DNA of 64,000 nucleotides, taken from positions 1,426,001 to 1,490,000 of the forward strand of contig NW_027480450.1 in the NCBI RefSeq assembly GCF_051401765.1, written 5' to 3'. The notes below the pieces were generated by a model. The model did no database searches. It worked only from the letters and a program-made list of their open reading frames with translations, and was not told where the DNA came from. Positions 41,101 to 54,900 of this stretch are shown in pieces; the stretch's first letter is position 1, and each line of letters opens with the position of its first letter. Both the position numbers and the translations under genes were made by a program. The stretch comes from Calliopsis andreniformis (lineage: Eukaryota > Arthropoda > Insecta > Hymenoptera > Andrenidae).

Positions 41101-44100
41101 CAATCTTCAATCCTCAATCCTCAATCCTCAATCCTCAATCCTCAACCCTCAGACGTCATCCTCAATCCTGAATCCTCAATCCTCAGTCCTCAATCTTCAA
41201 TCCCCAATACTCGAACTTCAATCCTCAACCCTCAGTCCTCAAACCTCAATTCTGAATCCTCAATACTCAATCTTCAACCCTCAATCCTCAGTCCTCAATA
41301 CTCAACCATCAATACTCAATTCTCAATCCTCAACCGTCAGTCTTCAATCCTCAATACTCAATCTTCAATCCTCAATCCTCAATCCTCAATCCTCAATCCT
41401 CATTCCTCAATCCTCAATACCCAATCCTCAGTCTTCAACACTCAATCCTCAATCCTCAATTCTCAATCCTCAATCCTCAGTCCTCAGTCCTCAAACCTCA
41501 ATACTCAAACCTCAGCCATCATCCTCAATCCCCAATCCTCAATCCTCAATCCTCAATCTTCAATCCTCAATACTCAATCTTCAATCCTCAGTCCTCAGTC
41601 CCCAAACCTCAACTCTGAATCCTCAATCCTGAATCCTCAATCTTCAGCCCTGAGTCCTCAACGATTAGTTGTCAATCCTCAATCCTCAATAGAACATCCT
41701 CAATTCACAGTTTTCAATAATGAATACTCAATCTGCAATCTTCAATCCTGAATACTCAATCTTCAATCGTCAATCCTCAGCCCTCAAACCTCAGTTCTGG
41801 ATCCTCAATACTGAATCCTCAACCTTCAGCGCTCAGTCCTCAACAATCAGTTGTCAATCCTCAATCCTCAATAGAATATCCTCTATTCACAGTTTTCAAT
41901 ACTCAATACTCAATCTGCAATCTTCAAATCTCTATCCACAAACATCAATTCTCATCACTCAACCCTCAACACTCAGTCCTCAATGTTCAATCCTCAATCC
42001 TAAATTCTCAATCTTCAATTCTCAATACTGTATCTTCAATCCTCAATCCTCAATCCTCAATCCTCAATCCTCAGTCCCCAATCCTCAGTCCTCAATCCTC
42101 AATCCTCAATCCTCAATCCTCAATCCTCAATCCTCAATCCTCAGTCATCAATCCTCAATCTTCAATCCTCAATCCCCAGTCCTCAATCTGCAATCCTCAA
42201 TGCTCAATCCTCAATCCTCAAGCCTCAGTCCTCAATCCTCAAACATCAATCCTCAAACCTCAATTCTGAATCCTCAATACTCAATCTTCAACCCTCAATC
42301 CTCAGTCCTCAATACTCAACCATCAATACTCAATTCTCAATACTCAATAGAATATCCTGAATTCGCAGGATTCAATACTCAACCCTCAATCCTCAACCCT
42401 CAGCCCTCATCCTCCATCCTCGATCCTCAGCCCTCATCCTCAATCCTCAATACTCAATCGTCAATCCTCAACCTTCAATCCTCAATACTCAATCTTCAAT
42501 TCTCAATCCTCAGTCCTCAATTCTCAATCCTCAATCCTCAATGCTCAATCCTCAACCGTCAGTCTTCAATCCTCAATACTCAATCTTCAATCCTCAATCC
42601 TCAATCCTCAATCGTCAATCCTCATTCCTCAATCCTCAATACCCAATCCTCAGTCTTCAACCCACAATCCTCAATCCTCAATTCTCAATTCTCAATCCTC
42701 AGTCCTCAGTCCTCAAACCTCAATCCTCAAACCTCAGCCATCATCCTCAATCCCCAATCCTCAATCCTCAATCCTCAACCCTTAATCCTCAATCCTCAGT
42801 ATTCAACACACAACCCTCAACCATCAATCCTCAATACTCAACCATCAATCCTCAATTCTCAATACTCAATAGAATATCCTGAATTCTCATGGCTCTGAAC
42901 TCAATCCACAATATCCAATAATCAAATCTCAATCCTCAAAGACCAATTCTCAACACTCAATCCTCAACACTCAGCCCTCTCTCTTCAATCCTCCATCCTC
43001 AACCCTCAATCCTCAAGCGTCAATCCTCAATCCTCAATCCTCAACCCTCAATCCTCAGTCCTCAAACCTCAATCCCGAATCCTCAATCCTGAATCCTCAA
43101 TCTTCAGACCTCTGTCCTCAAAAATCAATTGTCAATCCTCAATTCTCAACAGAATATCCTAAATTCACAGTTTTCAATACTCAGTCCCCATTCTTCAATC
43201 TTCAAATCTCAATCCACAAACATCAATTCTCATCACTCAATACTCCACACTCAGTCCTCAACCTTCAATCCTCAATCCTCAATCCTCAGTCTTCAATACT
43301 CAATACTCAATCTTCAATCCTCGACCCTCAATTCTCAATCCTCAATACTCAATCCTCAATCGTCAATCCTCAATCCCCAATCCTCAATCTTCATTTCTCA
43401 ATCCTCAGGCTTCAATCCTCAATACTCAATCTTCAATCCGCAATCCTCAATCCTCAACCCTCAATCCTCATTCTTCAATACTCAATACCAAATCCTCAAA
43501 CTTCAATCCTCAATCCTCAATCCTCAAACCTCAGACCTCATCCTCAATCCTCAATCCTCAATCCTCAGTCCACAATTGTCAATCCCCAATACTCAATCTT
43601 CAATCCTCAATCCTCAGTCCTCAAACCTCAATTCTGAATCCTCAATACTCAATCTTCAACCCTCAATCCTCAGTCCTCAGTCCTCAAACCTCAATCATCA
43701 AACCTCAGCCCTCAAACCTCAATCCTCAAACCTCAGCCCTCATCCTCAATCCTCAATCCTCAATCCTCAATCTTCAATCCTCAATACTCAATCTTCAATC
43801 CTCAGTCCTCAGTCCCCAAACCTCAACTCTGAACCCTCAATCCTGAATCCTCAATCTTCAGCCCTCGGTCCTCAACAATCAGTCTTCAATACTCAATCCT
43901 CAATAGAATATCCTCAATTCAGAGTATTCAATACTCAATACTCAATCTGCAATCTTCAAACCTCCATCCACAAACATCAATTCTCATCACTCGACCCTCA
44001 ACACTCAGTCCTCAATGTTCAATCCTCAATCCGAAATTCTCAATCTTCAATTCTCAATACTGCATCTTCAATCCTCAATCCTCAATCCTCAGCCCTCATC

Positions 44101-44136
44101 CTCAATCCTCAATCCTCAATCCTCAATCTTCAATCC
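38170..44136 (+). repeat. 5967-bp higher-order unit, copy 1
   Basis: The landmarks of this unit recur 5,967 bp to the right: element G (TGAATCC at 38,191 and 44,158), box B (38,567 and 44,534), the AAGCTT site (39,600 and 45,567), box C (40,105 and 46,072), box A (41,845 and 47,812) and the cassette (42,871 and 48,838). The only residue difference I see between the long open frames at 41,720 and 47,687 is a CAATCGTC against CAATCCTC change near 41,768. A shorter ancestor lies at about 23,600-29,085. Confidence 0.92.
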
Positions 44137-47100
44137 TCAATACTCAATCCTCAATCTTGAATCCTCAATAATCAATCTCCAATACTAGATCCTCAATCCC
44201 CAATCCTCAATCCTTAATTCTCAATCTTCAATCCTCAATCCCCAGTCCTCAACCTGCAATCCTCAATGCTCAATCCTCAATCCTCAAGCCTCAGTCCTCA
44301 ATCCTCAATCCTCAATCCTCAAACCTCAGTACTCAACCGTCAGTCCTCGTCCTCAATCCTCAACCCTCAATACTCAATCCTCAATTTTTCAATCATCAAT
44401 ACTCAGTTTTCAATCCTCAATCCTCAATCCTCAATCCTCAATCCTCAATCCTCAATCCTCAATATTCAACACACAGCCCTCAACCATCAATCCTCAATAC
44501 TCAACCATCAATCCTCAACTCTCAATACTCAATAGAATATCCTGAATTCTCATGGTTCTATACTTTATCCACAATATCCAATAATCAAATCTCAATCCTC
44601 AAAGATCAATTCTCAACACTCAATCCTCAACGCTCAGTCCTCTCTCTTCAATCCTCCATTCTCAACCCCTCAATCCTCAAGCGTCAATCCTCAATCCTCA
44701 ATCCTCAACCCTCAATCCTCAGTCCTCAAACCTCAATCCCGAATCCTCAATCGCGAATCCTCAATCTTGAGGCCTCAGTCCTCAAAAATCCATTGTCAAT
44801 CCTCAATCCTCAATAGAATATCCTCAATTCACAGTTTCCAATATTCAGTCCCGACCCTTCTATCTTCAAATCTCAATCCACAAACATCAATTCTCATCAC
44901 TCAACCCTCAACACTCAGTCCTCAATCTTCAATCCTCAATCCTCAATCCTCAATCTTCAATACCCAATACTCAATCTTCAATCCTCAACCCTCAATCCTC
45001 AATCCTCAATACTCAATCCTCAATCGTCAATCCTCAATCCCCAACCCTCAATCTTCATTTCTCAATCCTCTGTCTTCAATCCTCAATACTCAATCTTCAA
45101 TCCTCAATCCTCAATCCTCAACCCTCAATCTTCAATCCTCAATACTCAATCTTCAATCCCCATTCCTCAATCCTCAATCCTCAGTCCTCAATCCTCAACC
45201 GTCAGTCTTCAATCCTCAACACTCAATCTTCAATCCGCAATCCTCAATCCTCAATCCTCAATCCTCAACCCTCAATCTTCAATCCTCAATACTCAATCTT
45301 CAATCCCCATTCCTCAATCCTCAATCCTCAGTCCTCAATCCTCAACCGTCAGTCTTCAATCCTCAATACTCAATCTTCAATCCGCAATCCTCAATCCTCA
45401 ATCCTCAATCCTCATTCCTCAATCCTCAATACCCAATCCTCAATCTTCAACACTCAATCCTCAATCCTCAATTCTCAATCCTCAATCCTCAGTCCTCAGT
45501 CCTCAAACCTCAACCCTCAAACCTCAGCCATCATCCTCAATCCTCAATCCTCAATCCTCAAACCTCAAGCTTCAATCCTTAATACTCAATCTTAAATCAT
45601 CAGTCCTCAGTCCCCAAACCTTAACACTGAATCCTCAATCCTGAATCCTCAATCTTCAGCCCTCAGTCTCAACAATCAGTCGTCAATACTCAATCCTCAA
45701 TAGAATATCCTCAATTCAGAGTATCCAATACTCAATACTCAATCTGCAATCTTCAAACCACTATCCACAAACATCAATTCTCACCACTCCACCCTCAACA
45801 CTCAGTCCTCAACGTTCAATCCTCAATCCTCAATTCTCAATCTTCAATTCTCAATACTGTATCTCAATCCTCGATCCTCAAACCTCAACCCTCAATCCTC
45901 AATCCTCAATCTTCAATCCTCAATACTCAATCTTCAATCCTCTATCCTCAATCCTCAATCCTCAATCCTCAATCCTAAATCATCAATCCTCAATCTTCAA
46001 TACTCAATCCTCAATCCTCAACCCTCAATCCTCAATACTCAACCATCAGTACTCAATTCTCAATACTCAATAGAATATCCTGAATTCTCAGGATTCAAAG
46101 CTCAAACATCAATCCTCAACCCTCAGCCCTCATTCTCAATCCTCAATCCTCAATCCTCAATCCTCAATATTCAATACTCAATACTCAATCTTCAATCCTC
46201 AATCCTCAATCCTCAATCCTCAATCCTCAATCCTCAATCCTCAGTCATCAATCCTCAATCTTTAATACTCAATCGTCAATCCTCAGTCCTCAATCCACAA
46301 TCCTCAATCCTCAATCCTCAATCCTCAATCCTCAACCGTCAGTCTTCAATCCTCAATACTCTATCTTCAATCCTCAATCCTCAATCCTCAATCCTCAATC
46401 CTCTTTCCTCAATCATCAATACCCAATCCTCAATCTTCAACCCTCAATACTCAATCCTCAATTCTCAATCCTCAGTCCTCAGTCCTCAGTCCTCAATCCT
46501 CAATCTTCATTACTCAGTCCCCAATCCTCAGTCCTCAATGCTCAATCCTCAATCCGCAACCTTCAATCCTAAATCCTCAAACCTCAATCCACAACCCTCA
46601 ATCTTCAATCCTCAATACTCAATTCTCAATCCTCAATACTCAATCCTCAATCTTGAATCCTCAATAATCAATCTCCAATACTAGATCCTCAATACTCAAT
46701 CCTCAATCCTCAATCCTCAAGCCTCAGTCCTCAATCCTCAATCCTCAATCCTCAAACCTCAATCCTCAACCGTCAGTCCTCGTCCTCAATCCTCAACCCT
46801 CAATACTCGATCCTCAATCTTTCAATCATCAGTGCTCAATCTCCAATCCCCAATCCTCAATACTCAATCCTCAATCCTCAACCCTTAATATTCATCACAC
46901 AATCCCCAACCATCAATCCTCTATCCTCAATCCTCAATCCTCAATCCTCAAACCTCAATCCTCAACCCTCAATCTTCAATCCTCAATACTCAATCATCAA
47001 TCCTCAATCCTCAATCCTCAATCCTCAATCCTCAATCCTCAACCGTCAGTCTTCAATCCTCAATACTCAATCTTCAATCCTCAATCCTCAATCCTCAATC

Positions 47101-50100
47101 CTCAATCCTCAACCCTCAGACGTCATCCTCAATCCTGAATCCTCAATCCTCAGTCCTCAATCTTCAATCCCCAATACTCGAACTTCAATCCTCAACCCTC
47201 AGTCCTCAAACCTCAATTCTGAATCCTCAATACTCAATCTTCAACCCTCAATCCTCAGTCCTCAATACTCAACCATCAATACTCAATTCTCAATCCTCAA
47301 CCGTCAGTCTTCAATCCTCAATACTCAATCTTCAATCCTCAATCCTCAATCCTCAATCCTCAATCCTCATTCCTCAATCCTCAATACCCAATCCTCAGTC
47401 TTCAACACTCAATCCTCAATCCTCAATTCTCAATCCTCAATCCTCAGTCCTCAGTCCTCAAACCTCAATACTCAAACCTCAGCCATCATCCTCAATCCCC
47501 AATCCTCAATCCTCAATCCTCAATCTTCAATCCTCAATACTCAATCTTCAATCCTCAGTCCTCAGTCCCCAAACCTCAACTCTGAATCCTCAATCCTGAA
47601 TCCTCAATCTTCAGCCCTGAGTCCTCAACGATTAGTTGTCAATCCTCAATCCTCAATAGAACATCCTCAATTCACAGTTTTCAATAATGAATACTCAATC
47701 TGCAATCTTCAATCCTGAATACTCAATCTTCAATCCTCAATCCTCAGCCCTCAAACCTCAGTTCTGGATCCTCAATACTGAATCCTCAACCTTCAGCGCT
47801 CAGTCCTCAACAATCAGTTGTCAATCCTCAATCCTCAATAGAATATCCTCTATTCACAGTTTTCAATACTCAATACTCAATCTGCAATCTTCAAATCTCT
47901 ATCCACAAACATCAATTCTCATCACTCAACCCTCAACACTCAGTCCTCAATGTTCAATCCTCAATCCTAAATTCTCAATCTTCAATTCTCAATACTGTAT
48001 CTTCAATCCTCAATCCTCAATCCTCAATCCTCAATCCTCAGTCCCCAATCCTCAGTCCTCAATCCTCAATCCTCAATCCTCAATCCTCAATCCTCAATCC
48101 TCAATCCTCAGTCATCAATCCTCAATCTTCAATCCTCAATCCCCAGTCCTCAATCTGCAATCCTCAATGCTCAATCCTCAATCCTCAAGCCTCAGTCCTC
48201 AATCCTCAAACATCAATCCTCAAACCTCAATTCTGAATCCTCAATACTCAATCTTCAACCCTCAATCCTCAGTCCTCAATACTCAACCATCAATACTCAA
48301 TTCTCAATACTCAATAGAATATCCTGAATTCGCAGGATTCAATACTCAACCCTCAATCCTCAACCCTCAGCCCTCATCCTCCATCCTCGATCCTCAGCCC
48401 TCATCCTCAATCCTCAATACTCAATCGTCAATCCTCAACCTTCAATCCTCAATACTCAATCTTCAATTCTCAATCCTCAGTCCTCAATTCTCAATCCTCA
48501 ATCCTCAATGCTCAATCCTCAACCGTCAGTCTTCAATCCTCAATACTCAATCTTCAATCCTCAATCCTCAATCCTCAATCGTCAATCCTCATTCCTCAAT
48601 CCTCAATACCCAATCCTCAGTCTTCAACCCACAATCCTCAATCCTCAATTCTCAATTCTCAATCCTCAGTCCTCAGTCCTCAAACCTCAATCCTCAAACC
48701 TCAGCCATCATCCTCAATCCCCAATCCTCAATCCTCAATCCTCAACCCTTAATCCTCAATCCTCAGTATTCAACACACAACCCTCAACCATCAATCCTCA
48801 ATACTCAACCATCAATCCTCAATTCTCAATACTCAATAGAATATCCTGAATTCTCATGGCTCTGAACTCAATCCACAATATCCAATAATCAAATCTCAAT
48901 CCTCAAAGACCAATTCTCAACACTCAATCCTCAACACTCAGCCCTCTCTCTTCAATCCTCCATCCTCAACCCTCAATCCTCAAGCGTCAATCCTCAATCC
49001 TCAATCCTCAACCCTCAATCCTCAGTCCTCAAACCTCAATCCCGAATCCTCAATCCTGAATCCTCAATCTTCAGACCTCTGTCCTCAAAAATCAATTGTC
49101 AATCCTCAATTCTCAACAGAATATCCTAAATTCACAGTTTTCAATACTCAGTCCCCATTCTTCAATCTTCAAATCTCAATCCACAAACATCAATTCTCAT
49201 CACTCAATACTCCACACTCAGTCCTCAACCTTCAATCCTCAATCCTCAATCCTCAGTCTTCAATACTCAATACTCAATCTTCAATCCTCGACCCTCAATT
49301 CTCAATCCTCAATACTCAATCCTCAATCGTCAATCCTCAATCCCCAATCCTCAATCTTCATTTCTCAATCCTCAGGCTTCAATCCTCAATACTCAATCTT
49401 CAAACCGCAATCCTCAATCCTCAACCCTCAATCCTCATTCTTCAATACTCAATACCAAATCCTCAAACTTCAATCCTCAATCCTCAATCCTCAAACCTCA
49501 GACCTCATCCTCAATCCTCAATCCTCAATCCTCAGTCCACAATTGTCAATCCCCAATACTCAATCTTCAATCCTCAATCCTCAGTCCTCAAACCTCAATT
49601 CTGAATCCTCAATACTCAATCTTCAACCCTCAATCCTCAGTCCTCAGTCCTCAAACCTCAATCCTCAAACCTCAGCCCTCAAACCTCAATCCTCAAACCT
49701 CAGCCCTCATCCTCAATCCTCAATCCTCAATCCTCAATCTTCAATCCTCAATACTCAATCTTCAATCCTCAGTCCTCAGTCCCCAAACCTCAACTCTGAA
49801 CCCTCAATCCTGAATCCTCAATCTTCAGCCCTCGGTCCTCAACAATCAGTCTTCAATACTCAATCCTCAATAGAATATCCTCAATTCAGAGTATTCAATA
49901 CTCAATACTCAATCTGCAATCTTCAAACCTCCATCCACAAACATCAATTCTCATCACTCGACCCTCAACACTCAGTCCTCAATGTTCAATCCTCAATCCG
50001 AAATTCTCAATCTTCAATTCTCAATACTGCATCTTCAATCCTCAATCCTCAATCCTCAGCCCTCATTCTCAATCCTCAATCCTCAATCCTCAACGCTCAA
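44137..50100 (+). repeat. 5967-bp higher-order unit, copy 2
   Basis: This copy begins with element G sequence joined directly to sequence of the 29.08-kb type, and this chimeric junction at about 44,100-44,137 is absent from the 23-29 kb ancestor. It ends by continuing naturally into the sequence corresponding to 29.08-30.95 kb. The pattern is that of a tandem duplication by out-of-register exchange between the 38.17-kb and 44.1-kb points. Confidence 0.9.
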
Positions 50101-51930
50101 TATTCAATCCTCAATACTCAATCTTCAACCCTCAATCCTCAATCCTCAATCCTCAATCCTTAATCCTCAGTCATCAACCTGCAATCCTCAATGCTCAATC
50201 CTCAATCCTCAAGCCTCAGACCTCAATCCTCAATCCTCAATCCTCAAACCTCAATACTCAACCGTCAGTCCTCGTCCTCAATCCTCAACCCTCAATACTC
50301 AATCCTCAATTTTTCAATCATCAATACTCATTCTTCAATCCTCAATCCTCAATCCTCAATCCTCAATCCTCAATATTCAACACACAACCCTCAACCATCA
50401 ATCCTCAATACTCAATCATCAATCCTCAATTCTCAATACTCAATAGAATATCCTGAATTCCCTTGGCTCTGTACTCAATCCGCAATATCCAATAATCAAG
50501 TCGCAATCCTCAAAGACCAATTCTCAACACTCAATCCTCAACATTCAGCGCTCTCTCTTCAATCCTCCATCCTCAACCCTCAATCCTCAAGAGTCAATCA
50601 TCAATCCTCAGTCCTCAACCCTCAATCCTCAGTCCTCAAACCTCAATCCCGAATCCTCAATCCTGAATCCTCAATCTTCAGACCTCAGTCCTCAAAAATC
50701 AATTGTCAATCCTCAATTCTCAACAGAATATCCTAAATTCACAGTTTTCAATACTCAGTCCCCATTCTTCAATCTTCAAATCTCAATCCACAAACATCAA
50801 TTCTCATCACTCAATACTCTACACTCAGTCCTCAACCTTCAATCCTCAATCCTCAATCCTCAGTCTTCAATACTCAATACTCAATCTTCAATCCTCGACC
50901 CTCAATTCTCAATCCTCAATACTCAATCCACAATCGTCAATCCTCAATCCCCAATCCTCAATCTTCATTTCTCAATCCTCAGGCTTCAATCCTCAATACT
51001 CAATCTTCAATCCTCAATCCTCAATCCACAACCCCCAATCCTCATTCTTCAATACTCAATACCAAATCCTCAACCTTCAATCCTCAATCCTCAATCCTCA
51101 AACCTCAGACCTCATCCTCAATCCTCAATCCTCAATCCTCAGTCCACAATTGTCAATCCCCAATACTCAATCTTCAATCCTCAATCCTCAGTCCTCAAAC
51201 CTCAATTCTGAATCCTCAATACTCAATCTTCAACTCTCAATCCTCAGTCCTCAGTCCTCAAACCTCAATCCTCAAACCCCAGCCCTCAAACCTCAATCCT
51301 CAAACCTCAGCCCTCATCCTCAATCCTCAATCCTCAATCCTCAATCTTCAATCCTCAATACTCAATCTTCAATCCTCAGTCCTCAGTCCCCAAACCTCAA
51401 CTCTGAACCCTCAATCCTGAATCCTCAATCTTCAGCCCTCAGTCCTCAACAGTCAGTTGTCAATCCTCAATCCTCAATAGAATATCCTCAATTCACAGAT
51501 TTCAATACCCAATACTCGATCTGCAACCTTCAAATCTCTATCCACAAACATCAATTCTCATCACTCAACCCTCAACACTCAGTCCTCAATGTTCAATCCT
51601 CAATCCTAAATTCTCAATCTTCAATTCTCAATACTGTATCTTCAATCCTCAATCCTCAATCCTCAATCCTCAATCCTCAGTCCCCAATCCTCGGTCCTCA
51701 ATCCTCAATCCTCAATCCTCAAACCTCAATCCTCAACCGTCAGTCCTCCTCCTCAATCCTCAACCCTCAATACTCAATCCTCAATTTTTCAATCATCAAT
51801 ACTCAATCTTCAAGCCCCAATCCTCAATCCTCAATCCTCAATCCTCAACCCTCAATACTCAATCATCAATTTTTCGATCATCAATGCTCAATCTTCAATC
51901 CCCAATCCTCAATCCTCAATCCTCAATCCT
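50065..51930 (+). repeat. Continuation of copy 2, matching 29,086-30,950
   Basis: All landmarks match copy 1 at an offset of exactly 20,979 bp, which is 2,997 heptamers. Examples are box B at 29,466 and 50,445, beta box A at 29,718 and 50,697, and alpha box A at 30,472 and 51,451. One visible change is TCACAGATTTC at about 51,495 in place of TCACAGTTTTC. At about 51,930 the match ends and a TTAATATTCAACACACAAAC run leads into the 1843-bp units. Confidence 0.85.
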
Positions 51931-54900
51931 CAATCCTCAATCCTTAATATTCAACACACAAACTTCATACATCAATCCTCAATACTCAACCATCAATCCC
52001 CAATTCTCAATACTCAATAGAATATCCTGAATTCCCATGGCTCTGAACTCAATCCACAATATCCAATAATCAAATCTCAATCCTCAAAGACCAATTCTCA
52101 ACACTCAATCCTCAACACTCAGCCCTCTCTCTTCAATCCTCCATCCTCAACCCTCAATCCTCAAGCGTCAATCCTCAATCCTCAATCCTCAACCCTCAAT
52201 CCTCAGTCCTCAAACCTCAATCCCGAATCCTCAATCCTGAATCCTCAATCTTCAGACCTCAGTCCTCAAAAATCAATTGTCAATCCTCAATTCTCAACAG
52301 AATATCCTAAATTCACAGTTTTCAATACTCAGTCCCCATTCTTCAATCTTCAAATCTCAATCCACAAACATCAATTCTCATCACTCAATACTCTACACTC
52401 AGTCCTCAACCTTCAATCCTCAATCCTCAATCCTCAGTCTTCAATACTCAATACTCAATCTTCAATCCTCGACCCTCAATTCTCAATCCTCAATACTCAA
52501 TCCACAATCGTCAATCCTCAATCCCCAATCCTCAATCTTCATTTCTCAATCCTCAGGCTTCAATCCTCAATACTCAATCTTCAATCCTCAATCCTCAATC
52601 CACAACCCTCAATCCTCATTCTTCAATACTCAATACCAAATCCTCAATCTTCAATCCTCAATCCTCAATCCTCAAACCTCAGACCTCATCCTCAATCCTC
52701 AATCCTCAATCCTCAGTCCACAATTGTCAATCCCCAATACTCAATCTTCAATCCTCAATCCTCAGTCCTCAAACCTCAATTCTGAATCCTCAATACTCAA
52801 TCTTCAACCCTCAATCCTCAGTCCTCAGTCCTCAAACCTCAATCCTCAAACCCCAGCCCTCAAACCTCAATCCTCAAACCTCAGCCCTCATCCTCAATCC
52901 TCAATCCTCAATCCTCAATCTTCAATCCTCAATACTCAATCTTCAATCCTCAGTCCTCAGTCCCCAAACCTCAACTCTGAACCCTCAATCCTGAATCCTC
53001 AATCTTCAGCCCTCAGTCCTCAACAGTCAGTTGTCAATCCTCAATCCTCAATAGAATATCCTCAATTCACAGTTTTCAATACCCAATACTCGATCTGCAA
53101 CCTTCAAATCTCTATCCACAAACATCAATTCTCATCACTCAACCCTCAACACTCAGTCCTCAATGTTCAATCCTCAATCCTCAATTCTCAATCTTCAATT
53201 CCCAATACTGTATCTCAATCCTCGATCCTCAATCCTCAATACTCAATCCTCAATCCTCAATCTTCAATCCTCAATACTCAATCTTCAATCCTCTACCTCA
53301 ATCCTCAATCCTCAATCCTCAATCCTAAGTCATCAATCCTCAATCTTCAATACTCAATCCTCAATCCTCAATCCTCAATCCTCAATACTCAACCATCAAT
53401 ACTCAATTCTCAATACTCAATAGAATATCCTGAATTCTCAGGATTCAATACTCAAACCTCAACCCTCAACCCTCAGCCCTCATTCTCAATCCTCAATCCT
53501 CAATCCTCAACGCTCAATATTCAATCCTCAATACTCAATCTTCAATCCTCAATCCTCAATCCTCAATCCTCAATCCTTAATCCTCAGTCATCAACCTGCA
53601 ATCCTCAATGCTCAATCCTCAATCCTCAAGCCTCAGACCTCAATCCTCAATCCTCAATCCTCAGACCTCAATACTCAACCGTCAGTCCTCGTCCTCAATC
53701 CTCAACCCTCAATACTCAATCCTCAATTTTTCAATCATCAATACTCAGTCTTCAATCCTCAATCCTCAATCCTCAATCCTCAATCCTCAATATTCAACAC
53801 ACAACCGTCAACCATCAATCCTCAATACTCAATCATCAATCCTCAATTCTCAATACTCAATAGAATATCCTGAATTCCCTTGGCTCTGTACTCAATCCGC
53901 AATATCCAATAATCAAGTCTCAATCCTCAAAGACCAATTCTCAACACTCAATCCTCAACACTCAGCGCTCTCTCTTCAATCCTCCATCCTCAACCCTCAA
54001 TCCTCAAGAGTCAATCATCAATCCTCAGTCCTCAACCCTCAATCCTCAGTCCTCAAACCACAATCCCGAATCCTCAATCCTGAATCCTCAATCTTCAGAC
54101 CTCAGTCCTCAAAAATCAATTGTCAATCCTCAATTCTCAACAGAATATCCTAAATTCACAGTTTTCAATACTCAGTCCCCATTCTTCAATCTTCAAATCT
54201 CAATCCACAAACATCAATTCTCATCACTCAATACTCTACACTCAGTCCTCAACCTTCAATCCTCAATCCTCAATCCTCAGTCTTCAATACTCAATACTCA
54301 ATCTTCAATCCTCGACCCTCAATTCTCAATCCTCAATACTCAATCCACAATCGTCAATCCTCAATCCCCAATCCTCAATCTTCATTTCTCAATCCTCAGG
54401 CTTCAATCCTCAATACTCAATCTTCAATCCTCAATCCTCAATCCACAACCCTCAATCCTCATTCTTCAATACTCAATACCAAATCCTCAATCTTCAATCC
54501 TCAATCCTCAATCCTCAAACCTCAGACCTCATCCTCAATCCTCAATCCTCAATCCTCAGTCCACAATTGTCAATCCCCAATACTCAATCTTCAATCCTCA
54601 ATCCTCAGTCCTCAAACCTCAATTCTGAATCCTCAATACTCAATCTTCAACCCTCAATCCTCAGTCCTCAGTCCTCAAACCTCAATCCTCAAACCCCAGC
54701 CCTCAAACCTCAATCCTCAAACCTCAGCCCTCATCCTCAATCCTCAATCCTCAATCCTCAATCTTCAATCCTCAATACTCAATCTTCAATCCTCAGTCCT
54801 CAGTCCCCAAACCTCAACTCTGAACCCTCAATCCTGAATCCTCAATCTTCAGCCCTCAGTCCTCAACAGTCAGTTGTCAATCCTCAATCCTCAATAGAAT

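Larger units (their letters stand above)
397..45572. other. HindIII sites (AAGCTT) usable as physical landmarks
   Basis: AAGCTT arises only where CCTCAAG is followed by CTTCAAT-like units. I located it at 397, 565, 17,603, 24,581, 32,910, 39,600 and 45,567. The last five are homologous positions in the repeated blocks. The spacings are 15,307 between 17,603 and 32,910, 15,019 between 24,581 and 39,600, and 5,967 between 39,600 and 45,567. I may have missed others, since I searched by eye. Confidence 0.65.
31601..51930 (+). repeat. 15-kb segmental duplication, copy 2, enlarged to about 20.3 kb
   Basis: This is a copy of 16,294-30,950. It differs by minus 707 bp near 34.0 kb, minus 182 bp near 36.83 kb, a net plus 153 bp in a patch near 37.5-37.9 kb, plus 448 bp near 38.95-39.7 kb, minus 7 bp between 40.1 and 41.7 kb, and plus 5,967 bp from the tandem duplication at 38.2-50.1 kb. 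The sum takes the offset from 15,307 to 20,979. Local similarity is very high, with long stretches having only isolated base changes. The duplication is therefore young relative to the divergence of the boxes themselves. Confidence 0.88.

Noticed and set aside
38170..50100. Dismissing the 5967-bp pair as an assembly artefact
   Set aside because: The near identity makes this possible, but the chimeric junction at 44.1 kb and small private differences (for example near 41,768) fit a true tandem duplication. It cannot be settled from the sequence, so it is kept as a finding with that caveat.
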